This document shows positions 8,076-17,188 of a DNA stretch of 64,000 nt, one piece after another. Every line of letters begins with the position of its first letter. The first letter of the stretch is position 1. The notes below the pieces were generated by a model. The model worked only from the letters and a program-made list of their open reading frames with translations, was not told the DNA's origin and ran no database searches. The stretch covers positions 62,001 to 126,000 of the forward strand of contig JAFRQR010000002.1 of NCBI GenBank assembly GCA_017428545.1. Reading direction: 5' to 3'. The position numbers and the translations under genes were made by a program. This DNA comes from Clostridiales bacterium (GTDB lineage: Bacteria > Bacillota > Clostridia > Saccharofermentanales > Saccharofermentanaceae).

Positions 8076-9887
8076 ATGGATTTATTTCGTGCGCACGTCC
8101 TTGTTTGCTGTGGTACAGGATGCACATCTTCAAACTCCGCGAAGATTCTCGAGCAGTTTGAACAGCAGATTCCGGCTCAGGGACTTGAAAAAGAAGTAAA
8201 AGTAGTTCAGACAGGATGCTTCGGCCTTTGCGCCCAGGGTCCTATCGTAGTTATCTATCCGGAAGGCGTTATGTACTATCGCGTAACACCTGAGGATGTT
8301 ACAGAGATCGTTAGCGAGCACCTTCTTAAGGGCCGTTATGTAGAGCGTCTCATGGCTCCGAAGCACGATGGTGCCCAGGCTGCCGAGAAGACTTCTGCAG
8401 ATGACAGCAACTTCTTTAAGAAGCAGATGCGTATCGCTCTTCGTAACTGCGGTAACATCAACCCGGAAAATATTGATGAGTATATCGCTCATGACGGTTA
8501 TCAGGCTCTTGGTAAGATCCTTACCGAGAAGAGAAATCCGGATGAGATCATCGAAGAAATCATTAAGTCCGGTCTTCGTGGCCGTGGCGGCGGCGGATTC
8601 CCGACAGGTATGAAGTGGAAGTTCGCTTCCGGTAACAGAGGCCAGGGCATCACAAAGTATGTTTGCTGTAACGCAGACGAAGGTGACCCGGGTGCATTTA
8701 TGGACCGTTCCATCCTTGAGGGTGACCCGCATAGCGTAATCGAGGCTATGGCTATCGCTGCTTACTGCATCGACGCTCACCAGGGTTATGTTTATATCCG
8801 TGCTGAGTACCCGATCGCTGTTAAGAGACTGCAGATCGCTATCAATCAGGCTAGAGAATACGGACTGCTCGGTGAGAACATCTTCGATTCCGGTTTCTCC
8901 TTCGACCTCGATATCCGTCTCGGCGCAGGCGCATTCGTTTGCGGTGAGGAAACAGCTCTCATGCGTTCTATCGAAGGTAAGCGTGGTAATCCGACACCTC
9001 GTCCGCCGTTCCCGGCTATCAAGGGTCTGTTTGGTAAGCCGACTATCCTCAATAACGTTGAGACATATGCAAATATCCCGGTTATCCTTAATAAGGGTGC
9101 TGACTGGTTCGCTTCCATCGGTACTGAGAAGTCCAAGGGTACTAAGGTATTCGCACTTGGCGGTAAGGTTAACAACGTAGGTCTCGTTGAGATCCCGATG
9201 GGTACTACAGTACGTGAGATCGTTTATGATATCGGCGGCGGTATCCCGAATGGTAAGGCTTTCAAGGCAGTTCAGACCGGTGGTCCGTCCGGCGGATGTA
9301 TCCCGGCATCTCTCCTTGACACACCGATCGACTACGATAACCTCGTAGCAGCCGGCTCCATGATGGGTTCCGGTGGTATGATCGTCATGGACGAAGATAC
9401 TTGTATGGTTGATATCGCGAAGTTCTTCCTCGAGTTCACCGTTGACGAGTCTTGTGGTAAGTGTTCTCCGTGCCGTATCGGTACAAAGAGAATGTTCGAA
9501 CTTCTCACAAAGATCACCGATGGTACAGGTACTCTTGAAGATATCGACTCCCTCGAAGAGATCGCTCTTTCCTTGAAGAATGGTTCTCTCTGTGCTCTTG
9601 GCCAGACAGCAGCAAACCCGATCCTCTCTACATTGAAGCATTTCCGTGAAGAATATGTAGAGCATGTAGTAGATAAGAAGTGCCGTTGCCATGTATGTAA
9701 GGGTCTCACAGAATACTACATCGATCCGGATATCTGTAAGAAGTGTTCTCTGTGCGCTAAGAAGTGCCCGGTCAACGCGATTACAGGTGAGGTTGGTAAG
9801 GTCGCTTACTCTATCGATACAACGAAGTGCATTAAGTGCGGCGCCTGCATCGAGAACTGTAAGTTCAAGGCTGTTCAGAAGAGATAA
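8076..9887 (+). CDS. hydB: NADH-linked [FeFe] hydrogenase, NuoF-like flavoprotein subunit
   Basis: This 603-residue subunit holds the NADH and FMN sites. In order it has an N-terminal thioredoxin-like [2Fe-2S] domain (VCCGTGCTSSNS, QTGCFGLCAQGP), the glycine-rich FMN/NADH site GRGGGGFPTGMKW, GAGAFVCGEETALM, an SLBB domain and a [4Fe-4S] motif ESCGKCSPCRIG with a distal Cys. Two C-terminal ferredoxin clusters follow (CKKCSLCAKKCPVNAI, CIKCGACIENCKFKAV). This extended architecture is that of electron-bifurcating HydB and related NADP-reducing HndC. Together with hydC and hydA it would couple NADH and ferredoxin oxidation to H2 formation, or the reverse. Bifurcation itself is inferred. Confidence 0.93.
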   Translation: MDLFRAHVLVCCGTGCTSSNSAKILEQFEQQIPAQGLEKEVKVVQTGCFGLCAQGPIVVIYPEGVMYYRVTPEDVTEIVSEHLLKGRYVERLMAPKHDGAQAAEKTSADDSNFFKKQMRIALRNCGNINPENIDEYIAHDGYQALGKILTEKRNPDEIIEEIIKSGLRGRGGGGFPTGMKWKFASGNRGQGITKYVCCNADEGDPGAFMDRSILEGDPHSVIEAMAIAAYCIDAHQGYVYIRAEYPIAVKRLQIAINQAREYGLLGENIFDSGFSFDLDIRLGAGAFVCGEETALMRSIEGKRGNPTPRPPFPAIKGLFGKPTILNNVETYANIPVILNKGADWFASIGTEKSKGTKVFALGGKVNNVGLVEIPMGTTVREIVYDIGGGIPNGKAFKAVQTGGPSGGCIPASLLDTPIDYDNLVAAGSMMGSGGMIVMDEDTCMVDIAKFFLEFTVDESCGKCSPCRIGTKRMFELLTKITDGTGTLEDIDSLEEIALSLKNGSLCALGQTAANPILSTLKHFREEYVEHVVDKKCRCHVCKGLTEYYIDPDICKKCSLCAKKCPVNAITGEVGKVAYSIDTTKCIKCGACIENCKFKAVQKR

Positions 9888-9928
9888 TTCAAGTGACGAT
9901 TAAATTCGATAAAGGAGTGTGAAACAAT

Positions 9929-11698
9929 ATGGATATGGTCAATGTAACCATTGATGGGGTTTCGGTACAGGTTCCTTCGAACTACACCGTTCTTGAAGCA
10001 GCTAAAAAAGCCGGCGTTAAGATCCCGACCCTGTGTTATTTAAAAGATGTCAACGAAGTTGGCGCCTGCCGCGTCTGCCTCGTTGAAGTAGAGAAGGCCC
10101 GTGCACTCGCTGCTGCCTGCGTTATGCCGGTAAGCGAAGGTATGGTCGTTCATACAAACAGCAAGAAGGTTAGAGATACCAGAAAAGCAACTCTCGAGAT
10201 GATCCTTTCCGATCACAACCGTGACTGCCTCTCCTGTATCCGTAACCAGAACTGCGAACTTCAGACTCTGGCTGAAGAATATGGTATCCGTAAGGTTACT
10301 TTCGAAGGTGAGAAGAGCCCGTCAGTTCTTGACGACAAGTCTTTCTCCATTGTTCGTGACGGCAGCAAGTGCGTTAAGTGCGGACGTTGCGTATCTGCTT
10401 GTAAGAAGCAGGGCATCGGCGTTCTTTCCTTCCTCAACCGTGGATTCAGCACTTCCGTTGGTCCGGCTTATGACATCTCTATGGCAGATGCTCCGTGTAT
10501 CTACTGCGGTCAGTGTATCGTAGCTTGCCCGGTCGGCGCTCTGCATGAGAAGGAAGAGACCGATAAGGTATGGGCTGCTATCCAGGATCCGAGCAAGCAC
10601 GTTGTTATGCAGGTTGCTCCTGCTGTCCGTGCAGCTATCGGTGAAGAGTTCGGTCTTCCGATCGGAACCCGTGCTACAGGTAAGATGTTCGCTGCTATGA
10701 AGCGTCTCGGTGCTGATAAGGTTTATGACACCAACTGGGGTGCTGACCTTACGATCATGGAAGAGGGCACAGAACTTCTTAACCGTATTCAGAACGGTGG
10801 AGTTCTCCCGATGATCACTTCCTGTTCTCCGGGATGGATCCGCTTCTGCGAATTCTATTACCCTGAGTTCATCCCGAACCTTTCCACATGTAAGTCTCCG
10901 CACGAGATGGAAGGTGCACTTATCAAGTCTTACTATGCTAAGAACAATAATCTTGATCCGAAGGACATCGTAGTTGTTTCCGTTATGCCTTGTACTTCCA
11001 AGAAGACTGAGGCAGCTCGTGAGCAGCTCGTAAATGCTGACGGTCTGAAGGATGTTGATATCGTTATCACAACTCGTGAGCTGGCTCGTATGATCCGTGA
11101 AGCCGGTATGGATTTCAACAGCCTTCCGGATGAAGGTCCGGATCAGGATCTGATGGGCGAGTACACCGGTGCCGGAGTTATTTTCGGTGCAACCGGTGGT
11201 GTTATGGAAGCAGCTATTCGTACAGTTGCTGATATCCTTGAGGAGAAAGATCTTCCTGAGTTCGAATATAAAGCAGTTCGTGGTGTTGAAGCTGACATCA
11301 AGGAAGCCGAGCTCACCCTCGGTGGCAAGAACATCCGTGTAGCTGTTGCCCACAGTACAGCTGCAGCGAGAAAGCTGCTTGATGCAATCAAAGACGGTTC
11401 TGCTCCTGAGTATACCTTCATTGAGATCATGGGTTGCTCCGGCGGATGCGTTTGCGGTGGCGGTCAGCCTCAGGTTCCGGCTCAGAAGCTTATGGATATC
11501 GATATCCGTGCTGAGCGTGCCAAGGCTCTCTATGAAGAAGATGCTATTATGCCGCAGCGTAAGAGCCACAAGAACTCTCAGATCGATAAGCTCTACAAAG
11601 AGTTCCTCGGTGCTCCGAACGGTCACCTGGCTCACGAACTCCTGCACACAACTTATGCTAAGAGAGAGATCTATCCGGATTCTATCCTCGAAGAGTAA
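9929..11698 (+). CDS. hydA: [FeFe] hydrogenase catalytic subunit
   Basis: This 589-residue catalytic subunit carries a [2Fe-2S] domain (C36, C47, C50, C64), a His-Cys3 [4Fe-4S] site (H96, C100, C103, C109) and two ferredoxin clusters (C148-C158, C190-C200). The H-cluster motifs are TSCSPGW (297-303), MPCTSKK (353-359) and the IMGCSGGCVCGGGQP region (C503, C507). The textbook first motif is TSCCP, so Ser replaces one cysteine. This variant is also, to my recollection, present in other NADH-linked trimeric hydrogenases. The gene follows hydB by 41 nt with AAAGGAG 10 nt before the ATG, and ends at a strong terminator. Confidence 0.95.
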   Translation: MDMVNVTIDGVSVQVPSNYTVLEAAKKAGVKIPTLCYLKDVNEVGACRVCLVEVEKARALAAACVMPVSEGMVVHTNSKKVRDTRKATLEMILSDHNRDCLSCIRNQNCELQTLAEEYGIRKVTFEGEKSPSVLDDKSFSIVRDGSKCVKCGRCVSACKKQGIGVLSFLNRGFSTSVGPAYDISMADAPCIYCGQCIVACPVGALHEKEETDKVWAAIQDPSKHVVMQVAPAVRAAIGEEFGLPIGTRATGKMFAAMKRLGADKVYDTNWGADLTIMEEGTELLNRIQNGGVLPMITSCSPGWIRFCEFYYPEFIPNLSTCKSPHEMEGALIKSYYAKNNNLDPKDIVVVSVMPCTSKKTEAAREQLVNADGLKDVDIVITTRELARMIREAGMDFNSLPDEGPDQDLMGEYTGAGVIFGATGGVMEAAIRTVADILEEKDLPEFEYKAVRGVEADIKEAELTLGGKNIRVAVAHSTAAARKLLDAIKDGSAPEYTFIEIMGCSGGCVCGGGQPQVPAQKLMDIDIRAERAKALYEEDAIMPQRKSHKNSQIDKLYKEFLGAPNGHLAHELLHTTYAKREIYPDSILEE

Positions 11699-11720
11699 GA
11701 TTGTTGCTTAATAAGTGCTC

Positions 11721-11757
11721 AAAGGGCTGTTTCACGAAAGTGAAGCAGCCCTTTTTG
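11721..11757 (+). terminator. Terminator of the hydrogenase operon
   Basis: AAAGGGCTGTTTCAC pairs with GTGAAGCAGCCCTTT around a GAAA loop and is followed by TTTTT. It is a strong intrinsic terminator 22 nt after hydA. Confidence 0.92.
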
Positions 11758-11766
11758 TGTTATAAT
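11758..11766 (+). promoter_or_regulatory. Extended -10 promoter upstream of the C5-epimerase-like lipoprotein gene
   Basis: TGTTATAAT is an extended -10 box that directly abuts the hydrogenase terminator and lies 28 bp before the GTG start. No good -35 is seen. Confidence 0.5.
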
Positions 11767-11794
11767 TTTTGCATGTGAATGGGGGGATTCTATA

Positions 11795-13249
11795 GTGAAA
11801 AAATCGCGGTCTGCTGCCAAATCTGTATCTTACTTCCTTTCGACAGTGCTTTTCGTGTCGTTATGTTCTTGCAGTAAGAATAAAAGCACGACTGATGATT
11901 CGTCAGTGATTGAGACCGTAATTTCTGAATCTCCTGTTTCTTTCGACAGTACGGATAATATCTCTTCCGAAACCGTGATGCCATACAGTATCGTGATCTC
12001 TAATAGAAATGAATTAATGGATGCCAAAGATTATTCTGTCAATGTGGATACCGATGCACAAAAAGTAGATGTATTCATAAACGGTGAAAAAACAGATTCG
12101 ATCGAACCCGATGGTCACTTTGATTTCCAGCTCCCGACCGACGGAAGCATTAAAGAAGGATGGAATTATATCGAGTTTCAGGCTGCAAACGCAAACGGTG
12201 AGGTGAGTTCTTGTGGTATAGGAATACATGTCATCGAGAACGGCCCGGATGTATGCTTTCACGAAGACTATCTTTTAAGTGCCAGAACTTACAATAATCT
12301 GTTGCATGTTGATTATTCCTACTATGAAGAGTTCATGCAGACTTCGTATGAATGGAACGGGAAATCCATGTCAGGTGTCATTTTTGACGATCCGGAATCG
12401 ATAAAATTCGACGATCGCGGGATACCGATGGTGAAGTACGAGGACGGATTTTACTATAATCCCGTAACGATCGGTCAACGTGCGCTCGGGTATTTTAACC
12501 GGTATCTGGAAACCGGTGATGCTTCAGATCGAGAACAGTTTCTTTACTTATCCGACTATCTTATCGAGATACAGAAAGAAGACGGCAGTTATCGATATGA
12601 GATGGCATTTGCTTTAAAACCGACAATGGTTCTATCGCCGGGGTTTGTCTCGGGAATGGCGCAAGGGGAGATCCTTTCTGTTTTTATCCGTGCCTATAAT
12701 GTGTCCAACGATACGAAATATCTTGATGCCGGGTATAAAGCACTTGAGTTTCTTCTCAAAGATGCCGACGATGACCCTTCCGCCGGATGCCGTCGCTCTC
12801 TTTCTGATTTTGCAGAAGGGCATCCTGAACTTGAGCCGTATGCAGGCTTGCGTATGCCTGAGGAATTCGTGACATCACCTACATCATACATTTTAAACGG
12901 CAATATGATCGCTATGGTGGGGCTATATGACTGGTACGAAGGTGCTCCGGAAGAATATGGAGCAGAGGAGGCGAAAGAGGCCTTTGATGAGGCGATTTCC
13001 GCGATGAAGGTCGTCCTTCCGTATTACGACTATTATGGCTATACCGGGTATGATCTTCTTCAGTTTTACACTGACTGTTATGTTAACCTCGGATCCCTTT
13101 ATGCACATAGGTTATATATTGAGCATCTTCACGTGTTCTATATGATCACTGGCGATGAGGAATTGCGCTATTGGCGCGATGTATTCTTGTCGTATGAAAA
13201 AGACGATTTCTGGAGACAGTTCGATACGATCTATTATCCGGAATCATAA
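11795..13249 (+). CDS. Lipoprotein with D-glucuronyl C5-epimerase C-terminal-like domain
   Basis: This is a predicted 484-residue lipoprotein. A basic, hydrophobic signal ends in LCSC, and C26 would be lipidated. A Ser/Thr/Asp-rich linker and an Ig-like beta region (about 75-150) follow. Residues about 215-475 resemble the C-terminal toroid of glucuronyl C5-epimerases: VTIGQRALGYFNRYL, SPGFVSGMAQGEILSVFIRA, ILNGNMIAMVGLYDWYE and YAHRLYIEHLHVFY. Such enzymes flip uronic acid residues within polysaccharides. Location suggests an outer-face cell-wall or exopolysaccharide substrate, which is inference. The start is GTG, backed by GGGGGG 8 nt upstream. Catalytic competence is unproven. Its neighbour is also an alpha/alpha-toroid protein. 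Confidence 0.7.
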   Translation: MKKSRSAAKSVSYFLSTVLFVSLCSCSKNKSTTDDSSVIETVISESPVSFDSTDNISSETVMPYSIVISNRNELMDAKDYSVNVDTDAQKVDVFINGEKTDSIEPDGHFDFQLPTDGSIKEGWNYIEFQAANANGEVSSCGIGIHVIENGPDVCFHEDYLLSARTYNNLLHVDYSYYEEFMQTSYEWNGKSMSGVIFDDPESIKFDDRGIPMVKYEDGFYYNPVTIGQRALGYFNRYLETGDASDREQFLYLSDYLIEIQKEDGSYRYEMAFALKPTMVLSPGFVSGMAQGEILSVFIRAYNVSNDTKYLDAGYKALEFLLKDADDDPSAGCRRSLSDFAEGHPELEPYAGLRMPEEFVTSPTSYILNGNMIAMVGLYDWYEGAPEEYGAEEAKEAFDEAISAMKVVLPYYDYYGYTGYDLLQFYTDCYVNLGSLYAHRLYIEHLHVFYMITGDEELRYWRDVFLSYEKDDFWRQFDTIYYPES

Positions 13250-13331
13250 GTAAAACTTATAACCGGACATTGTTTTTTCGGATTAGACGGCTAAGGTAAG
13301 CTATAGTACCATTCTCGATAAGAAAGGAAAA

Positions 13332-13353
13332 CGTCTCTTGTGAGATGGAGACG
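13332..13353. promoter_or_regulatory. Inverted repeat upstream of the LanC-like gene
   Basis: CGTCTC (13332-13337) and GAGACG (13348-13353) form a perfect 6-bp inverted repeat with a 10-nt spacer, 34 bp before the LanC-like start. A TATAGT at 13302 could be its -10, without a clear -35. It may be an operator or a leader hairpin. Confidence 0.35.
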
Positions 13354-13386
13354 ATTCTGAGTAAGTGAGTAAACGAGGTGGATCAA

Positions 13387-14745
13387 ATGAGAAAAATAGC
13401 TTTACCGGATGTTTTTAATCCGACGAGTGATGAAGATTATCTAAAGGGCGCGATCGAGACCGCCAACTGGATCAAAAAACACGAGATCAATGACGAAAAC
13501 GGCCGTCACTGGGCGGTCAACTGCCGGGAAGGCAAGAAACAGGATGAGGTCGAGGAGACCTACCTGAGTAATCGTACTTTATATTCCGGTGCATCCGGAA
13601 TCGGTTTCTTTTTCGTTCAACTCTATGAGGTAACCGGCGAGCAGAAGTATCTGGAAGAAGCAAAAGAAGGACTTGAGTTTTTGATCCGTACATACGATCC
13701 GGAGCTTTCCATCAAGCCGGGTCTTCACACAGGAACCGCAGGAGAAGGATTCCTGGCGCTTGTCCTTTTTGATAAGACAGGTGAGAAGAGATATCTGGAT
13801 CATGCCTTAAGGATCGCTGATGATATTTTTGAAAAATCGATCAAAGAGGAAACAAGCAGCGGCCTTCGCATCCACTGGAAAAACCTTTACGACTATATGG
13901 GAGACGGAAGCGCTGTTGCTTACTGGCTTCGTATCGCCAAGATCTCCAAAGATGAGAAGTATCTTTCCTATGCAAAGACCAGTCTCGATTCGATCCTGGA
14001 TCTTCACATTGAAGACGATGAAAATACGATCCATTGGCACCTTTTGAATGTGCATAATTATTTTCAGGAAGTCCCGGATAACGGTGTCGTTGCGAACTTT
14101 GCGCATGGTACGGCCGGTATCGTGTATCTTCTGACACTTTATTACGAAGCGACAAAAGATGTAAAGTATCTTCGTTTTGCGGAGCGAGGCATCAATTATC
14201 TGGAAAAGATAGCTGTTCGTGATGATAGCTCTCAGATCATCCCGTATATCTATCTTCCAGATGAAGACCGCGCTTATGAAGTCTTCTATCTGAGTCTCTG
14301 CCATGGTCCGGTCGGATCTTCTGTCGTATATAGAAAACTTTATAAGGTAACAGGAAATGAGAAATATCTGGATGGTTACAGGAAGTTCAATCAGGCTCTG
14401 ATCAATGCCGGAGTTCCGGAGAAGAGATCCCGCGGATATTGGAATCACTGCATCTGCTGCGGTACTTCCGGGTTTCTTCTGCATTTCCTTACCGATTCAG
14501 AACTCGTTCCGGATCATGTCAATGTATCTCTTTCTGCCAGGACTGCAAACACGATCCTTCATGACGCTTATGTGGATGAGAAAGGCAGGAGATGGTATGA
14601 TGCCTGGACACGTGTAAAACCGTGGGATGTTGATTCCAACCTGGGTCTTTATATCGGTGATGCAGGAAATGCAAGTGCTCTGCTTTCGCTTTATGCGAAG
14701 AATAAGGGGATAAAGATCACGACTCTTCCTGAGTTTGAAGTATGA
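13387..14745 (+). CDS. Stand-alone LanC-like (lanthionine synthetase C family) protein
   Basis: This 452-residue soluble protein has seven Gly-rich turns spaced as in the (alpha/alpha)7 toroid of LanC: SGASGIG (67), HTGTAGEG (114), GDGSAVAY (172), AHGTAGI (239), CHGPVGSS (305), CCGTSGF (357) and GDAGNASA (424). LanC cyclases bind zinc through Cys, Cys and His. Here the last position of the third motif is Cys (C357-C358-G) rather than His. There is no dehydratase, transporter or lanthipeptide precursor nearby, so lanthionine synthesis is not supported. The ATG at 13387 has GAGGTGG upstream. Its 3' end overlaps the convergent glycosylase by 29 bp. A sugar-related glycosidase-like toroid is the alternative. 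Confidence 0.7.
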   Translation: MRKIALPDVFNPTSDEDYLKGAIETANWIKKHEINDENGRHWAVNCREGKKQDEVEETYLSNRTLYSGASGIGFFFVQLYEVTGEQKYLEEAKEGLEFLIRTYDPELSIKPGLHTGTAGEGFLALVLFDKTGEKRYLDHALRIADDIFEKSIKEETSSGLRIHWKNLYDYMGDGSAVAYWLRIAKISKDEKYLSYAKTSLDSILDLHIEDDENTIHWHLLNVHNYFQEVPDNGVVANFAHGTAGIVYLLTLYYEATKDVKYLRFAERGINYLEKIAVRDDSSQIIPYIYLPDEDRAYEVFYLSLCHGPVGSSVVYRKLYKVTGNEKYLDGYRKFNQALINAGVPEKRSRGYWNHCICCGTSGFLLHFLTDSELVPDHVNVSLSARTANTILHDAYVDEKGRRWYDAWTRVKPWDVDSNLGLYIGDAGNASALLSLYAKNKGIKITTLPEFEV

Positions 14746-15217
14746 TCACTGACCACGCATCGATCAGTTTGTCTAAAGACCATGCGGCATTCGCAGGACT
14801 TGTCGAGGGAAGACATATCGCACTTTTCCCGGTTTCTTTTTCGATATAACGCTGATACAGTTCATAAGACTTTTTGCCGTTACATATGATCTTTTCGATC
14901 GGGCAGTTCCTAAGGATCAGGGAAATTTCATTTGCCTTGGCGTTACGTATGGAGGCATCGGAAGAACCGGTGATCTCGCAGGAACTGATCGAATCCAAAA
15001 GTGCGAAACCATGGCTTAAGATCAGGTGCTTTTTCTCGGGGATCGTCGTCGGAACCTCTTCGGAAAATATCGAGGAGATGACTTTCCAGAAACGGTTCTG
15101 GGGATGACCATAGAAGAACTGCTGTTCTCTGGATTTGACAGATGGAAAAGAACCGAGGATCAGTATCCTGCTGGTATCATCATATAGCGGTTCAAACGGG
15201 TGCTGTATGCGTGTCAT
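14717..15217 (-). CDS. Hypoxanthine/uracil DNA glycosylase of the Mug-like superfamily
   Basis: This 166-residue protein resembles the small DNA-deoxyinosine glycosylase family within the uracil-DNA glycosylase fold. Motifs are RILILGSFPSVKSR near the N terminus, FFYGHPQNRFWKV, and LPSTSPANAAW near the C terminus, matching the SPSP/S-A-N-A loop. It would excise deaminated bases in base-excision repair. AGGAG lies 6 nt before the ATG and a TATAAT (minus strand, 15251-15256) is 34 nt upstream. The gene ends inside the 3' end of the convergent LanC-like gene. Substrate preference is inferred from family only. Confidence 0.82.
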   Translation of the reverse strand: MTRIQHPFEPLYDDTSRILILGSFPSVKSREQQFFYGHPQNRFWKVISSIFSEEVPTTIPEKKHLILSHGFALLDSISSCEITGSSDASIRNAKANEISLILRNCPIEKIICNGKKSYELYQRYIEKETGKSAICLPSTSPANAAWSLDKLIDAWSVIILQTQEES

Positions 15218-15281
15218 GATCGATCTCCTATGCGATTCTTTTCATTTTTGATTATAGCAGATGGCCATTCTGAAAAGTAAG

Positions 15282-15315
15282 AAAAAGCGCTGCCTCTCAG
15301 GAGACAGCGCTTTTT
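15282..15315 (-). terminator. Terminator of PPi-phosphofructokinase
   Basis: AAAAAGCGCTGTCTC (minus strand) pairs with GAGGCAGCGCTTTTT across a 4-nt loop, 26 nt after the pfp stop. A-tails and T-tails on both sides make it usable in both directions. Confidence 0.9.
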
Positions 15316-15340
15316 GTTGATCAGATTATAAGATCCGGAA

Positions 15341-16999
15341 TCAGGAATGCTCAAGAGCCAGCGTTCTTGTGGTAAGATCACAAACCTCAGCAGGTCCGTA
15401 GTACTGGATAGCACCCGGATAGGTGAAGCATGTCTCTACAGCCCACTTTTCACGGTTTGCTTCGAAGAACTTGAACGGCTTGCCGTCGAGCTCAACGAGA
15501 GCCTTACGGATAACCGGCTTGTCCTGACCGTTTCTTCTTTCCATGTTCATCATCTTTGTGATCGGCATACCGCCTGCGATCCACTCTTCAGCCGGCTTGC
15601 TGATGTTGGATACCTTGGAAAGGTAACCGGTGAAACCGTACTGGATCAGCATGAAAGCGTTGAAACCGAGGGAGTAGCAGTAATCAGCATCGAAATTGGA
15701 CGGGAAAGCGCAACGGCCTTCGTAACCGAAGAAGTGGTGCTGTGCACCGAACTTGCCCTTGTATGAGCCGGCTTCTTTTCTCTTAGCGAGCTCAGCCTTA
15801 ACCATTTCGGAGAAGAGCTTTTCGGACTCGATGAGGGAAACCTGAACGTTACCGTGCGGGTCACGCTCGAGGAAGAGCTGCTGCTGGATGCCCTGCGGGA
15901 GAATATCGAATACCTTGAAGGATTCAGCGGAAAGACCGGACTTGATGAAATCATACTTCGCGTTCCAGTCAGGAAGAGCATTGAACTTTGCAGTGTTTTC
16001 GCCTGCGAGCAGCTCGTTGATCTCAGCGATCAGAGCAGAGAACTCAGGAACGAATTCTACGATACCTTCCGGAATGATGGCAACGCCGAAGTTCTCGCCA
16101 TTGTTGCCACGCTTTTCAACTGCATCGGCGATGTAGTTGGTGATCTGAGCAAGAGACATCTTCTTAGCGGCAACTTCCTCACCGATGAGGCAGATGTTCG
16201 GCTGTGTCTCAAGTGCGCACTCGAGAGCAACGTGAGAAGCGGAACGGCCCATTACTTTGATGAAGTGCCAGTACTTCTTTGCGGAGTTAGCATCACGCTC
16301 GATGTTACCGATGAGCTCGGAGTATGTCTTTGTAGCAGTATCGAAACCGAAAGAAGCCTCGATATCCTCGTTCTTGAGGTCGCCATCGATCGTCTTCGGA
16401 CAGCCGATGACCTGGATGCCTGTGTTCTTAGCAGCCATATACTCAGCAAGAGTAGCGGCGTTTGTATTGGAGTCGTCACCACCGATGATAACGATAGCGG
16501 TAAGACCGTTCTTCTTTGCGTTTTCAGCAACGATGTTGAACTGCTCTTCCGTCTCAAGCTTAGTTCTGCCGGAACCGATGATATCGAAACCACCTGTATT
16601 TCTGTAAGAATCGATGAACTTGTCGTCGAATTCTACGTAGTCATTCTTAAGAAGTCCGTCCGGACCACCCTTGAAGCCGAGAAGAACGTTCTCGCTGTTG
16701 GTAGCCTTAAGAGCATCATAAAGACCGGAAATAACGTTGTGTCCGCCCGGAGCCTGTCCGCCGGAAAGGATAACACCTACGACCTGCTTCTTTGCGGCAG
16801 ATGTATTAGCGCCCTTTTCAAAAGTGATCTCCGGCTTACCATATGTGTTAGGGAAGAGAGCCTTGATCTTGTCCTGATCTGCTACGGACTGTGTTGCAGC
16901 ACCTTCTTTTACGCAGATATCAGCAATACCGTTTCTGAGCATGCCCGGAAGTTTCGGCTGATACTCGTATCTAGCTTTCTGAAGTGGTGAAAGATTCAT
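15341..16999 (-). CDS. pfp: Diphosphate--fructose-6-phosphate 1-phosphotransferase (long PPi-PFK)
   Basis: This 552-residue phosphofructokinase uses pyrophosphate instead of ATP. The phosphoryl-donor loop reads [10 protein letters not shown], with Asp where ATP enzymes have Gly (GGDGS). CPKTIDGDL supplies the PPi-specific Lys, and [15 protein letters not shown] is the F6P-binding MGR motif. The length fits the long, plant-like PFP group. The reaction is reversible and saves ATP in fermenting anaerobes, in keeping with the hydrogenase nearby. The ATG at 16999 has AAAGGAG 9 nt upstream. An earlier in-frame GTG overlaps that site. Codon use is highly biased, which suggests strong expression. Confidence 0.95.
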   Translation of the reverse strand: MNLSPLQKARYEYQPKLPGMLRNGIADICVKEGAATQSVADQDKIKALFPNTYGKPEITFEKGANTSAAKKQVVGVILSGGQAPGGHNVISGLYDALKATNSENVLLGFKGGPDGLLKNDYVEFDDKFIDSYRNTGGFDIIGSGRTKLETEEQFNIVAENAKKNGLTAIVIIGGDDSNTNAATLAEYMAAKNTGIQVIGCPKTIDGDLKNEDIEASFGFDTATKTYSELIGNIERDANSAKKYWHFIKVMGRSASHVALECALETQPNICLIGEEVAAKKMSLAQITNYIADAVEKRGNNGENFGVAIIPEGIVEFVPEFSALIAEINELLAGENTAKFNALPDWNAKYDFIKSGLSAESFKVFDILPQGIQQQLFLERDPHGNVQVSLIESEKLFSEMVKAELAKRKEAGSYKGKFGAQHHFFGYEGRCAFPSNFDADYCYSLGFNAFMLIQYGFTGYLSKVSNISKPAEEWIAGGMPITKMMNMERRNGQDKPVIRKALVELDGKPFKFFEANREKWAVETCFTYPGAIQYYGPAEVCDLTTRTLALEHS

Positions 17000-17148
17000 A
17001 ATGAACACTCCTTTAAATAAATAGAATACTGGTTATAAATTCCTCATAAATGCTAAATCATATTCCTGATAAAGTAAAGAGTAAATAGCATCAATTTTTT
17101 CTTAATAATTTTGTTTACAGATAATTCGCATTTTGCCACTTTCTCGAA

Positions 17149-17157
17149 TGTTATAAT
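17149..17157 (+). promoter_or_regulatory. Extended -10 promoter of the diguanylate cyclase gene
   Basis: TGTTATAAT lies 31 bp before the ATG. The 189-bp divergent region 17000-17188 must also hold the pfp promoter. TTGATG and TATCAG with 17 nt between them on the minus strand are a weak candidate. Confidence 0.5.
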
Positions 17158-17188
17158 GCAGTTGTGAGGTTACAATGGGGGAAAAGAG

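Noticed and set aside
8130..9692. 520-codon minus-strand open frame inside hydB (and a similar 441-codon frame in hydA at 10322-11647)
   Set aside because: Both are antisense-register shadows of strongly supported iron-sulfur subunits. No domains or start signals are seen.
13387..14745. Lanthipeptide biosynthesis cluster
   Set aside because: Only a LanC-like protein is present. There is no precursor peptide, LanB/LanM dehydratase, protease or dedicated transporter within several kb.
15854..16990. 378-codon plus-strand open frame opposite pfp
   Set aside because: It is in antisense register to a fully supported PPi-PFK, with no ribosome site or recognisable motif.
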